Positions 1 to 10,424 of a DNA stretch of 64,000 nucleotides are shown here, piece after piece. The number at the start of each line of letters is the position of its first letter. Position 1 is the first letter of the stretch. Under the pieces are notes generated by a model. It saw nothing but the letters and a program-made list of their open reading frames with translations, searched no databases and was not told where the DNA came from. A program made the position numbers and the translations under genes. Origin of the DNA: Bryoerythrophyllum caledonicum (lineage: Eukaryota > Streptophyta > Bryopsida > Pottiales > Pottiaceae); assembly GCA_963971425.1 (NCBI GenBank), contig OZ020521.1:1738501-1802500 (forward strand). Reading direction: 5' to 3'.

Positions 1-192
1 CCCTGGCATAATTGGGCAAAATACATTGGTAAAAGCTACATCGTGAGTATGTTGAGGTTTAACAAACGCAAATATAAAATATATGCTTTGGATGATAATT
101 TGCTGTCTTTTAGGCATTTGAGATCATTTTTGGTGCCTTTTTTTTTTTTTTTTTTTTTCTGTGAGTCAAAAAAAAAATTAATTTTTTTAATA

Positions 193-560
193 TTAACCCC
201 TAAAGAACCGAGACTATGTTTCACCTAAACCACCCCAAAATTATCTCTAAGATGAGGTGTTACTAGACTAATTTAAATACTTTTTTACTATTTTCAGTCT
301 AGGATCTTCAAGTTTGCTAACGCAAGGACACACTCCAACAATTTGAAAACTTTGGCCACATGGATTGTAAAATACACTTGTTTGAAGAGTGCAAAATAGT
401 TTTTTTCTTCCCTTTGTGGACATGATCAACGTACTTTGACTCAAGATAATGGCATATTTTTACACTACACACTTTTTATATTTTACAGAGCCATATTCAC
501 CCTTGTGTTAAGTCATTGCACACCAAAAAAACACAAGTAAAATGTTTAGGATAAGAAAAA
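193..560. mobile_element. Partial copy of TTAA-flanked terminal-inverted-repeat family (left end)
   Basis: TTAA at 193-196 is followed by CCCCTAAAGAACCGAGAC, the terminal sequence shared with the complete copies at 2547-3650, 19308-20344 and 20437-21250. The sequence inside it also resembles, in inverse orientation, the end at about 53150-53469, for example in the stretches around 'cagtctagg' and 'gattgtaaaatacac'. I find no matching right end within 2 kb, so the copy looks truncated or its right end has decayed. No open reading frame of note lies inside. The 3' limit given is only where recognisable similarity fades. Confidence 0.4.
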
Positions 561-2546
561 TAGACGTGCAATGACTAGGAGTATAGAAAGTGATCCAATA
601 CTTAGGAAAGCAATTTTTTTAATAAAATTTAATAATTTCAAAAAAAGGGAATAATTGTTGGATCAAAAATCTAAACGGAAGACATACTTCTTAGAACTTA
701 TTCTAACAAGAGAAAAAAAAAATCCAAAAAAAGTAAAATCCTCAATTTCTATGCGTTTTAAAGTGAAAGTCATGAAGGTTGCCAAGAACTTTCCTTTACT
801 ACTATCCGCCTCAAAAAAGTGCAACAATCAAATCTATAGTACTACTATTCATCTCTATGGAACTTGCCCAATTGCCCGCAAGCAAATACATGCCTCCTTC
901 TCCATTGTTTAGGTCCTACTTTTCACCCAACAACTGGCATCAACAACATCACAAAATACCCATAACACAACCAAAAACACCCTCCACCTCCAACACAACT
1001 TCAAACCAAAAAAAGATACCTTGACTAAACCCTAAACTGATACAAAAATCTCTTCTACAAGCGCACCTGAACGTGATATGACTGGAGAGAGCACAAGCAT
1101 CTTCTCCTTGTTTCGGAACGGCACAATAGCAGCATGCGTTTGATTGGTGCCATTCACCTTAACCACTTCTGGTTGCAATTTCAAGCCTAATAAAGTGCGC
1201 TTGAGGAGAGGTTTGGCTTCCACCACTGGCATGGCCGACGGGAAGATCGATTGTTGCAACTTACACTTCTTCCCTGTCTTTGCAAATTCTAAAAAACCTA
1301 ATAACCAGTGCTTACAATCCCTTGTTCCTATGTGTGACAAACTAGATGATAAATGTCCCTGATATGCTCTTTAGATTTGGCGCTCTTTAGAATTTGGGTA
1401 GGTGGGCACACTCTGTGATACATGTGATAGGCCAGACGGATTGGCTCTTCAACTTATAAAATGTAATAAAATGGCACAATGAGGCGGCAATTGGGATGGG
1501 TGACCCACTCTCCGCCATAACAAACTGGCCATGTTGACCTACCTGACCACCGTCCTCTCCATCGAGCATGAGGAAAGGCTACACAAATTTAATTTTTCTG
1601 TGTTTCCCCCAAAGGGAATTTGCCACATGTTTTGTTTTGTTTTTTCTTTGTTTTTTGTTTTTTTTTTAACACAAGTACTAAGGACAAACAGACAAAGCAC
1701 AAACACATGGGTACTAAGTACAAAGAAACTAAGTACATTAGTACCATTGTTTGAGCCAACACATGGATGACCCACTCCAAAGATGCAACATTGGTTTATG
1801 TTGCCAATCCTCACACACATATCCTTGTATACAAATCTAGCTCTAATTATCCAAAGTAGAGACTATGTCACATGCGACTGAGAAAAATCGAGTTGTCTAC
1901 ATCGTAGCCATAGTCTTTGATTGACTAACTCCTAGTCAATCCCATATGACCAATGCTTTTCGGGCAACTGCTAGCCAATTCCATCTGACCAATGCTTTTT
2001 GGGCAATTTAGGTACATTGAGAAAGTTCAATAAGGGCTGCAGAGCAATGTACTCCAACATAGGGCGGCCTTTGAGGCGTAGGTGCAAAATGGTGAAAAAT
2101 TGGATTGCTCCCAAGCCCGCTCACCCTTAAGTGTCGTGACTTGCTCCAGCACGATGATGCGGCTATTGGCTGAAAAATTCGCTTGTTCCACATATGCTTG
2201 CAGTTCTAAGAGAGATGCCATTGATTTTTTTAATTCTATTCAAAATGTCTTATGTAGCCTTCTTCTTACCTCCGTGTCTCTTCAAAGTGTTCCACTTTGA
2301 ACCAAGAATCTTTTCTCTCCTTCAATCACCGAACAGACGAGGCACTTCACTAACTCAAACAGACCAATATTGTCTCCTTGGTGCAACTCTGTCCAAGGAA
2401 GTTGGGCTGCCCAGGTGCCTTGAAACTTCCAACTAGCGTTGTAAGATTTCTTGGCCTTCTTCTGAGAAGGGTCATTGACTTCAAACTCATTATATTCTGT
2501 GTCGTCAAAATCTTCACACTCTAGTAGCTTCTATTTTCACTTTTCC
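561..2546. other. AT-rich intergenic DNA, no recognisable gene
   Basis: Short open frames exist (for example 1340-1032 on the minus strand, 102 codons, and 2221-2027 on the minus strand) but none matches a family I know. Splice-site context and flanking exons are lacking. The segment 1030-1600 is less AT-rich than its surroundings and could be an old gene or transposon fragment. I see no RNA gene or clear regulatory site. Confidence 0.5.
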
Positions 2547-3650
2547 TTAACCCCTAAAAGCCCAGGCATTTTCCCTCATGAAACACTCCAAAACTGCCAT
2601 CATCAACAAGTGGCAACGAAATCTAACATTACAGTCTAATTTTAGACTTTTAACCGTACAATCTTAAAATAGACACGTATATGAACTTACAATACAAATT
2701 TGGTTGCAATCCACCGCACGGATGTGAAGATTATAGCGTTTGAAGTGCAAAGAAAAGTATTTTTCCCCCCTTGCCAGGCAAGGTCAGCCTACTTTGACTA
2801 GGTATATCTTCTAGTTTTTACATTGAAATGTGATAAAATCTTTTACCAATATGACTTATATGTTGTTAGCTATTTGTGTGCAAAATTTGAGGTCAATTCG
2901 AGGGGTAATAGATGTAGAAATATACACTTTAGTGAAAGGGGGTACAAAATGTTGACAATTACTACGTAAGTGATATGAAATTGTTTGTTTCATACAAGTT
3001 GTTGCATTTGAGAATCCCAATGGTGGAAACTTTCAATTTATTTTTTCACTAATTTTAGAAAAAGAAACGTCTAAAAATAGCAAAATCCATCATTTTCATG
3101 AATATATGGAATAAATAAAGCATTATGGGAAAGGGCAGTGCTTGAAATTGGGTGGCCTATTTGTCCTGCTCTCGCAACTGGTCGGGGGGGAAAAAAGAAA
3201 AAAAAGTTTTTTTTTTTTTTGGCGGGCTTGCTTCTGGCGCGGGATGCTGGCAGGCCAGCTGACTACTGATTGTTTGCTAATTTTTTTTTTTTAAAAATTT
3301 AACAACTCTTTTAATAATTTTCAATGCTTTTTCTACTTGGACTTCATGCATAGAAGTCTGGATTCCTTTCCTCGCACTTTCTGTCCCAAAATTTTGCCCC
3401 TTTTTTCTCCTCAAATTGCATTGGTTGACATGGCTGCCCCAATAGTCCAGAGTCCCCATTTTGACCTTTGAAGGCTAATAACTTTTGAACCAATAGTGCA
3501 AAATCATATTTGAAAAATTTCCCATATAGATTTCTTAAAGGACAATGCAGTGTAAAATTTTCATAAGAATCGGAGTATTTTTTCACTCAAAGGTACATGT
3601 CCAAAATCCAAAACGTACTTCCCAAGTACACTTGGGCTCTTAGGGGTTAA
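2547..3650. mobile_element. Non-autonomous TTAA-flanked TIR element, complete copy
   Basis: The element begins with TTAA then CCCCTAAAAGCCCAGGCA (2547 on) and ends with the inverse of CCCCTAAGAGCCCAAG followed by TTAA (to 3650). The two ends match at about 13-14 of the first 15 bases. Just inside the left end, the stretch with 'ACTCCAAAACTGCCAT' recurs inverted beside the right end of the copy at 20437-21250, so the copies share subterminal sequence as well. It is about 1.1 kb and carries no convincing transposase frame, as expected of a MITE-like passenger. TTAA on both sides of a CCC-starting inverted repeat is the signature of piggyBac-type transposition. The family assignment is inference. 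Confidence 0.6.
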
Positions 3651-4839
3651 TCAGTGCAGCAATCGTAGGAAGTTGAACGCTTGCAATGGATCCCTTGATG
3701 ACAAAGCGACGACTTAAATGACCTTTGCTGAATTGGCCTTGGCAATCGGAACGACATAATCTTTTGGATTCAGCAGGAGGACCGCCGGATTCAACATTTG
3801 TTGTTTTTCCCGTCGGTTTGCCCTTTGCTTACAACACATGTTGTAGACGGAGTGTCTACTTTAGCCGCTCGTTTGGGCGCTAATGAGCACCACTAAATTG
3901 ATGTAAATGTCCCTGCATTTGAACTGCAATCGTCTTACAGCACCCTAGACAAGGAAGACAATCATGTGTTTGGAATCCCGGCAAAGAGCATGTGCAAAGA
4001 AATTCCTCAAAACATTTTGCCAAAGGACAAGCAACAACAACCCAACAACCAAACAATCTAAATCCTAAAACTAAACATGCAAAGCAAGTTAGGAACCTAA
4101 ACACAAGTTCATTTCCAAGGCAAATACAAATGCCAGTGTAGGTGCTATAAAGGAGGTGGGAGACACTTAATAGGGTACAACGCCATGTGTGCTTTGAGCA
4201 TGCAACAAGATCAAGCAACGCATACAACGAGTTCAAGAGAAGCAAACGGAAGTTGAACCTCAATGCCAAACGCCAATTCAAACTACGCTCACGGCAAACT
4301 TCTAGGCGCTCTCACAAGCCTCCACTCTCAGGGATCATCGGATCCGGTTGTAACAAATTCATCATTTTCAGAAGTCGGGACAACAATAAAAATGTTGCAA
4401 GAATCCTCATGGTTGTACAAAACCAAACTGGCAATCAACAAGTGTAGATTTGATGAAGTCATAGCGCCAAAATTTCAAGAAGGGAACTTGGATTTAAGGA
4501 CGCTCCAACATGTGACACAATTTTCTAAAATGGATGCTCAAATTGAAGCTGCCCAAGAGACATTGAATTCAACTATGGCTATTTGTGCCTAAAATTGCAG
4601 GTGACAGGACCACCAACTAGTAGAAATGATGGGGCTAAATGATTTTCCATTGTAGGATTTCTCGCTATGGCCAAAACAGCTACTTAATCATTTTTTGCTA
4701 GAAAAGGCCAATCGGATAATTTTTTTTGCCTTTAGGTTTTTTTTTTGCTAATTAGAAAATCATTGGTTTGAAGCACCATAACTTTTTTTCTATAAGCCCA
4801 TAAAATATAGAAAAGATCACCTTCAAAGATAATCCTTAT
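3651..4839. other. Intergenic, two unrecognised open frames
   Basis: A plus-strand frame of 109 codons at 4263-4592 and a cysteine-rich minus-strand frame of 133 codons at 4281-3880 overlap partly. Neither resembles a family I know. The plus frame has a predicted helical stretch around its last 40 residues. Either could be a fragment of a decayed element. I do not call a gene. Confidence 0.4.
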
Positions 4840-4925
4840 TTCTATTCTCACTAAAAATTGTTTTTTTAGAAACCTATCCAAAACGATTTATACCCCGCAG
4901 GCACACTTGGTACTTTAGGGATTAA
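4840..4925. mobile_element. Right end of a TTAA-flanked TIR element, left end not found
   Basis: The segment ends in 'ggtactttagggattaa', whose complement reads TTAA-TCCCTAAAGTACC, one substitution from the family terminus. Just inside it, 'atccaaaacg' and 'gcacacttgg' parallel the subterminal 'atccaaaacg' and 'gtacacttgg' of the copy ending at 3650. This is a degraded relative. I could not place its left end. Confidence 0.4.
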
Positions 4926-5494
4926 AAAGGAAAATTTTAAATATTTGATGGATAGATGGAAAACCTGCTATGATGTTATGACATTTGCGTGAGAGTGAAA
5001 AATGTGGTTTTCATTGGATTCAAAAGCAAACATCATCAATACAATGTACTAGGTGTTTTTGGAATGGTGGGGAAGACTTAAAGAGCTTGGTGGTCTCTCA
5101 ACTAAAATCCTTAGAAAGTAAGATCTCAATGGTCTCTCAATTCAAGTTGTAACTAGTTTTAATTACCTTGAGAATGAAGAAAGAGAGGTCATGAGGTTGC
5201 ATCATAAATCTTAACCACCAAGTTTTTCCTCGTTGAGTTGATTATAAAAATGTAGAAATATAAAACACTAATTTTGATTATTCAAAATGTCAAAACTCAC
5301 GATATTAATGCCCCACTTTTCATACAACTCTAGTTACTCAACTTATTTTCTTCCTCAATTCATCAATCAAAATTTGCTTTACCACTCTAATTCACCATTC
5401 CTACAGGTTGTAAGTTCACATCATACAATTATATTCATCAATAACTCGGGTATTTTATATCAACATAAACGTGAATGAACATCACTTTACTTTA
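4926..5494. other. AT-rich intergenic DNA
   Basis: I see no gene or RNA. The final TTA (5492-5494) is the left target-site copy of the element that follows. A 63-codon plus-strand frame at 5287-5478 has low-complexity composition and no recognisable domain. Confidence 0.5.
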
Positions 5495-6693
5495 GGGGCT
5501 GTTTACACCTGAAGGTTTGGGTTGGAGCCCATAGACACAAGTGGTACCCCGCTTGAAGGATGAAACCATTGTAAGCGGTGTACCTTCCACCAAACAAGGG
5601 AGTTGTAAGTGGGTTGTGGCCTAAAGTTTAGGTGTAAACCCGAATAGAAGGGCTGTGGCCCATTGTGCACTTCGGCTGAATTTCAAAGTAATTGTATGAA
5701 AATGGGCTCTTTTTAGAATTACCCCATAGTAAAAGAAAGATAGAGCAGTTCGAGTACATCCTCGAATTGTTGCTGCCATACGCACCTGTACCTTCAACCA
5801 AGCATTTTGACCTTGACCAAAAAGTATGTAAATTGTTAGTTATGCTCATGAACAATCTTCATGCAATAAGAGTGCTCTAAAATGCTCAAACACATCATTA
5901 AAGGCCTGAAAATGGACTTGAAAATGTTTGGACATCACACAATAAATCATAGAAATAGTAGTATAGGAAGGTTTTAATCCAACATTTGCACACCGGAAGC
6001 TAGTAGGCTTGGTGGCTAGAGTAGTGTGAGGTCTTGAAAGGGAGGCTAGAGGTGGTCCGTTCGATCCACGGCGGGGCCGTTTTGGTCACCGCACCGGATC
6101 CGGCCGGAATTTGGGGGGAAAGGGGGGCCTCAAGGGGGCCCAATTGGCCCTTTTCGGCTCCAGGGAAAGGCTCAAGAAGGCTCAAGCACTTTTGCTCCTC
6201 ATGATTCCTCTAAGTCCAAAAATATTGCAAATATGTAGATCCTCTAGAAAATTGATAGATTTCAATACATACCTTGATTTTGATTCTTCTTCCAATTCTC
6301 ACGCCATCAGCAGTAAATGTAACTTCTTTCTTTGATGAACAGTAGTAACGGGAAAGAAGTTGTCAAAAAACTTCAGACCTAAAATAGTCAAAATCTAGCA
6401 TTTAAATATTATAAATGATTGGTTGAAATAGGTTCTGAAAAATACTCTCCCGGCCTTCCGGAATACAACCTCCTAGAGGTTGTAGAAAATAAGTCTCCTT
6501 AAGTTCTGGAAAACACTATTCAAATGTGCCATGTAGGATTCCAACTAGGTTTCTCATCCATGGAAAAAACTTTGGGCCACAGCCTGCATTTTTCTTGATG
6601 TAAACCCATTTCCAGGGTACCAATTCTTTATTCCAATAAGAACTCGGGAATTCTTTGGGCTCCAGCCCAAACCATCTAGATGTAAACAGCCCC
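5495..6693. mobile_element. Tourist/PIF-Harbinger-like non-autonomous element with TTA target duplication
   Basis: The left end reads GGGGCTGTTTACACCTGAAG. The complement of the right end reads GGGGCTGTTTACATCTAGAT, and both continue into GGTTTGGG(T/C)TGGAGCCCA, giving an inverted repeat of about 37 bp. Direct TTA copies flank it at 5492-5494 and 6694-6696. A 3-bp TTA/TAA duplication with a GGG-starting inverted repeat and 'CTGTTT' is typical of PIF/Harbinger-type (Tourist) elements. Further inside, 'GGGCTGTGGCCCA' on the left has an inverted partner on the right, so the inverted arms extend over 100 bp with gaps. No transposase frame is present. A SINE-like insertion sits in the middle. Confidence 0.65.
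5998..6200 (+). repeat. tRNA-derived SINE-like head with pol III A and B boxes
   Basis: The stretch has an A-box-like 'ggtggctagagtag' at about 6011-6024 and a good B box, GTTCGATCC, at 6059-6067 within 'ggtccgttcgatccacg'. The spacing of roughly 45 bp, with 'gtgaggtcttgaaaggg' between the boxes, is the usual layout of plant tRNA-derived SINEs. It does not fold into a complete tRNA as far as I can trace, so I do not call a tRNA gene. It then runs into a GC-rich body unlike the surrounding AT-rich element, which suggests insertion. The 3' end is uncertain. Confidence 0.5.
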
Positions 6694-6779
6694 TTACTAT
6701 TAATCTTATTTTGAAATACCGAATGGAATGACACTCATGGATAGAGAGATGACAAAATGGAATGGGCAACTGGAGTAAG

Positions 6780-6968
6780 TTAACTGGGCAAGGGAACAGG
6801 AAAAGGGAACTGGGTTAACATGGGAATCAGGGAACAAGGAATAGGGAACAGAGAACAGAGCCCAGGCAAGAGACAGGGAGCAGAGACAGGGAACAGGGCA
6901 CAGGGCACAGGGCACAGGGAACAGTGCACAGGGAACAGTGCACAGGGAACAGGCACAGGGCACAGGGA
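6780..6968. repeat. Purine-rich minisatellite, units of GGGAACAG / GGCACA / GTGCACA
   Basis: About 190 bp is built from degenerate 6-15 bp units such as GGGAACAGTGCACA and GGGCACA, most regular from 6890 to 6968. Long open frames on both strands here are consequences of the repeat and not genes. It ends about 420 bp before the carrier start codon, so it lies in or near that gene's promoter. Confidence 0.8.
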
Positions 6969-7389
6969 CGCATGAACGAAGAGAGAACGGAAGGGAACGG
7001 CCGGCCGAACGAAGCTGAACACTCGTGCAGAGATCGTTGCACGATCAACGTCGACGAGAAACTCGGCAGCGGAGGCAGGACAATCTCGTCAGCTGAAGCT
7101 TATCCGTCGTCACGCTCAGCTCACTTGCACAGACCAAACACTCGCTTTGTCAAATCATCGACCCATGATCGACCCCAATCACCGACTCGGCTGTTGTTCC
7201 ATGCGTGCTTTCTAGATCATGGACGCTCTTCTTCACTCCATGCACTGGAACTCCAGCGATCGCGGACTTTTGAATGCTTGCCAGGCGAGGCGATGATCGA
7301 GGACGACTGGAGGACTACTAGCTTCTCCGCGATGAGAGAGAAGTGAAATTGAGGCGAGGGAGCAGGTAGCGTCATCGCTAGGGGCTGGG
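6969..7389 (+). promoter_or_regulatory. Probable promoter and 5' UTR of the mitochondrial carrier gene
   Basis: GC content rises sharply here compared with the AT-rich left flank, and the sequence runs straight into the first ATG at 7390. An open frame of 140 codons at 6924-7346 is compositional and matches nothing I recognise. No clear TATA box was identified, so the transcription start cannot be placed. Confidence 0.35.
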
Positions 7390-9456
7390 ATGGCGAGCGC
7401 GCAGTCGCAAGAAACAATTGCTGTATCGCCAGGTTTGTGTATCTCTAGCGACCCTGTTCGCGTTTTGTTGCATGTTTCTCGCTCGGTTCTATGCTTCTAG
7501 GTTTTATCGATTTGGACTGCTGACCCTGCTTCTTTCATTTTCAGTTTGATCATTGTTTTCTGGAGTATTATAGTGAATCCAGAGCGGCTTCTGTTTCGAA
7601 GCTGTCCTCGTTAGGATCTCTTCTATTTCGGAGCTTCTACTTATTCCTGCATGATGCTGCATCTTCTTCTAGGTTTAAGGCTTTTGAGGTTTGTTACGTT
7701 TGTATTTTTCTACAAGAAAGCGCCAAAAACGTTTTGAAGAGGAATTGGTTTGATCCTCGCAAATTTCTAAGCGTAGAAGGTATACTGCAAAGCAGTACTT
7801 GAGGCAGTCACACTTGTTTTGGGCAATGGTGACAGGATATGGATTGGTTGAGTGGTTTTCTTAGAACTAGTTGCAATTCGATGGATTGTATGCGACCTGA
7901 TCCTCAATGAATGGCTGCACAGGTCAGAGAAGCGGGAGCCAGGCTGCGACGGCTCGAGTACAGGGATGGCAGGGGCATGCCACTGTGTTTGGCCTCGCGG
8001 GCTCCAGCAACATGTGTGCAGCTGCCATCACGAATCCTGTCAATGTCGTCAAGGTTCGCATGCAACTGGACGGAGCTCTCTCGTCTACCGCGGTACGGGC
8101 AACAAACCCTATTTCCAGATCCTTCCACTTCATGCCGCTTCCTGCACCATTTTCTGATGATGATGGTTGTTGACACCATGTCACATGAGCAATGAGATAC
8201 TCAATGGCCTGTTATTCATTGCCAGGAGCGACAGTACCCAGGGTTTTTCAAAAGCTTGGTTCGGATAGGGAACGAAGAAGGAGTCAAGGGTCTCTGGCGT
8301 GGCACCGGCGCAGCTCTTCTACGTGAAGCATCGTACTCTAGTATTCGGATGGGCTTATACGAGCCTCTGAAGCATGTAAGAATTTTTGGTGAGGGACTGT
8401 ATACCATTTCTGTTTTTGGGACCGACTTGAGTAGAGTGGAGAATATTGCACCAAAGTTAAAACTTGTGTTGATTTTTTTGATGTGGGTGCAGGCATGGAC
8501 AGACGACCCCGCTCACAGCCCGCTGTGGGTCAAAGTAGCGGCGGGCTCTTTGTCAGGTACCATAGGGAGTGCGATCGCCAACCCGACTGATGTGGTCATG
8601 ATCCGCATGCAAGCTCCCGTGCAAGCCCCAGTGGTTGGCAATGCCATATCAGGTGCCTACCTACTCATGGCTCTTTCTGTTTGTTTGCCTCATTCATAGT
8701 GTATTGAAAGTCATTTTTGGTAGTCGGCTGACAATCTGCTGAGCTTCGGCGTGGAACACGTCTGCTGGCATTGTTGCTGATTCATGCTTGTCGTTTCTTT
8801 CAAAGGGGCAACTCCACATTGGCAGTACCGTGGACCATTCGAAGCGTTTGGCACCATAGCCAGGACCGAAGGCTTGAGGGGCTTGTACCGTGGAGTGGGA
8901 CCAACAATGCAGCGAGCTGCAATACTCAATGCAGCGCAGATTCCTAGTTACGACCACACTAAGTACATGCTCTTGAAGTCCGGGGTTATGCACGAAGGAA
9001 TCGCATGCCACTTGGTGTCTTCAATGACAGCGGGTCTCGTGACTGCCATCGTCATGTCACCGATCGACCTCATCAAAACCAGGTTTGACTAAAACGTGGC
9101 TCTAGGTCTAGTTTCTGACATCAATCGTTGGTTTCTGGAGGAGATTTGAGAACCTGGCCTGTTCGGTTGGGGTGGCATTGTTCTCTTGTCTCTAACTTAG
9201 GGTTTATGTGCTGAAACTGAGCTGTCTAAATTTTTTGGAGAACAGGATAATGCAGCAAGCTATCCAGGTTGGTGGAGGCGACGGTGTATTATACGCATCA
9301 ACTGTAGATTGTTTCTGGAAGACTCTGCGGTCGGAAGGACCACTGGGTCTTTACAAGGGATTCATACCTGTATGGATGCGCATTGGCCCGCACACCATCA
9401 TCACCTTCTTCTTTTACGAGCAGTTCCGAAAGGCGCTTGGCATCCGACCTGTGTGA
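7390..9456 (+). CDS. Mitochondrial carrier (SLC25) protein, UCP/DIC/oxoglutarate-carrier branch, ucpB-like
   Basis: Six exons: 7390-7432, 7923-8092, 8226-8375, 8493-8652, 8806-9082, 9246-9456. All introns are GT-AG, phases are consistent, and the protein is 336 aa (the family is usually about 300). SLC25 carriers exchange metabolites or protons across the inner mitochondrial membrane using three repeats of two helices. The three signature motifs are visible: NPVNVVKVR in exon 2, NPTDVVMIR in exon 4 and SPIDLIKTR at the exon 5-6 junction. Each repeat also has a matrix-helix segment of the GLWRG / GLYRG / GLYKG type. The C-terminus 'FFFYEQFRKALGI' resembles UCP/DIC carriers. Oddities are Asn for the acidic residue in motif 1 and Met for the basic residue in motif 2. 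The start was chosen because it is the only ATG with a donor in phase with exon 2. The transported substrate cannot be deduced. Confidence 0.9.
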
Positions 9457-10424
9457 GCAGTCACACTTAAGGTTGCATCTTCTGTCTTGGAACTGAGATA
9501 TTTGGGCCGTGTACATTCCACAGAGCACGTCTTTCAACGTGACACGATCTGTCGTCTGCTATCTTTCGAGAGACCAGAATTCCTACTTTATTGGGATGCG
9601 GGTGGTTAGCGAAGACGGTTGTTACATTCAATCCCATGTTATGTATTGGTGAGATGAACTCTCTTCTTATGATTACTGTAGCGTTGTTAGCAAATGCAAG
9701 CCATCATGATTTCGAAAGCTTTAACAAGTATCATCAGCTTTGTTGAACGCTGGTTGATTCAAGGATAAGCTGTTTAGCGGTACGCGTAGCGTTGCATTCG
9801 ATCAGCCGGTCTTTAATTGGAGATCGACTCGGGAATACATTTTTAACGTCTTTCCGTTTCATTGATTACAGATGTTGTTCTGATTATGTTCCGTTGGTGA
9901 CCAGCAACAGGATATCTTCTCTTAGATTAGTTGCGCGTTGATTCTAATGTCTCGTAGCTCTCAAATCTGTCAACGTCACGTTGATGGAGCAAAGCAACAG
10001 GTTGGTTCCCGATCAACTTCACTATTTGCTGGGTTGATAGTTTTCTTTGTTGTCTTGAAATGTTTGATCTTTACTTTGAGCTCGAGATCCAACTCGCTCA
10101 CCAGCTTTAGTGGTTCGATTTGTTGGCTTTCCTGTCGGCACGTCACGTTCGTTCTCAAGAAAAGAAAAGCAGCAGAAAGAGAGGATCAGACGTCATTGTT
10201 CACCGATTCAAGATACTGAACTAGTACTCAGCATAGGTTTACAAGTATGAATTGGCAGCAAATACTCAATGACTTCACGGAGACCACGAATAGAAGCATC
10301 ATACACAGGTGAGTTATCTGAGCAAAAGATTTATGCAGCTTACAAGTAAGTATCGCGGAATACTAGCGTCTTCCTCTTTCACACTTGCTCCCTTCTGCTT
10401 CAATATCTGCAGCGTTAGTGTGTA
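9457..10424. other. 3' flanks of two convergent genes
   Basis: The carrier (plus) ends at 9456 and the amidase-like gene (minus) ends at 10425, so this stretch holds both 3' UTRs and the spacer. I searched it on the minus strand for TPR-coding sequence like that ending Toc64 and saw none. No RNA gene or transposon is evident. Confidence 0.5.

Noticed and set aside
6001-6070. tRNA gene
   Set aside because: A and B boxes are present, but I cannot form acceptor and anticodon stems, so a tRNA-derived SINE is more likely.
6706-7048. Overlapping Cys/Pro-rich minus-strand frames (such as repeated 'CALFPVPCALCPVP')
   Set aside because: They are translations of the GGGAACAG/GGCACA minisatellite, open only because the repeat unit lacks stops.
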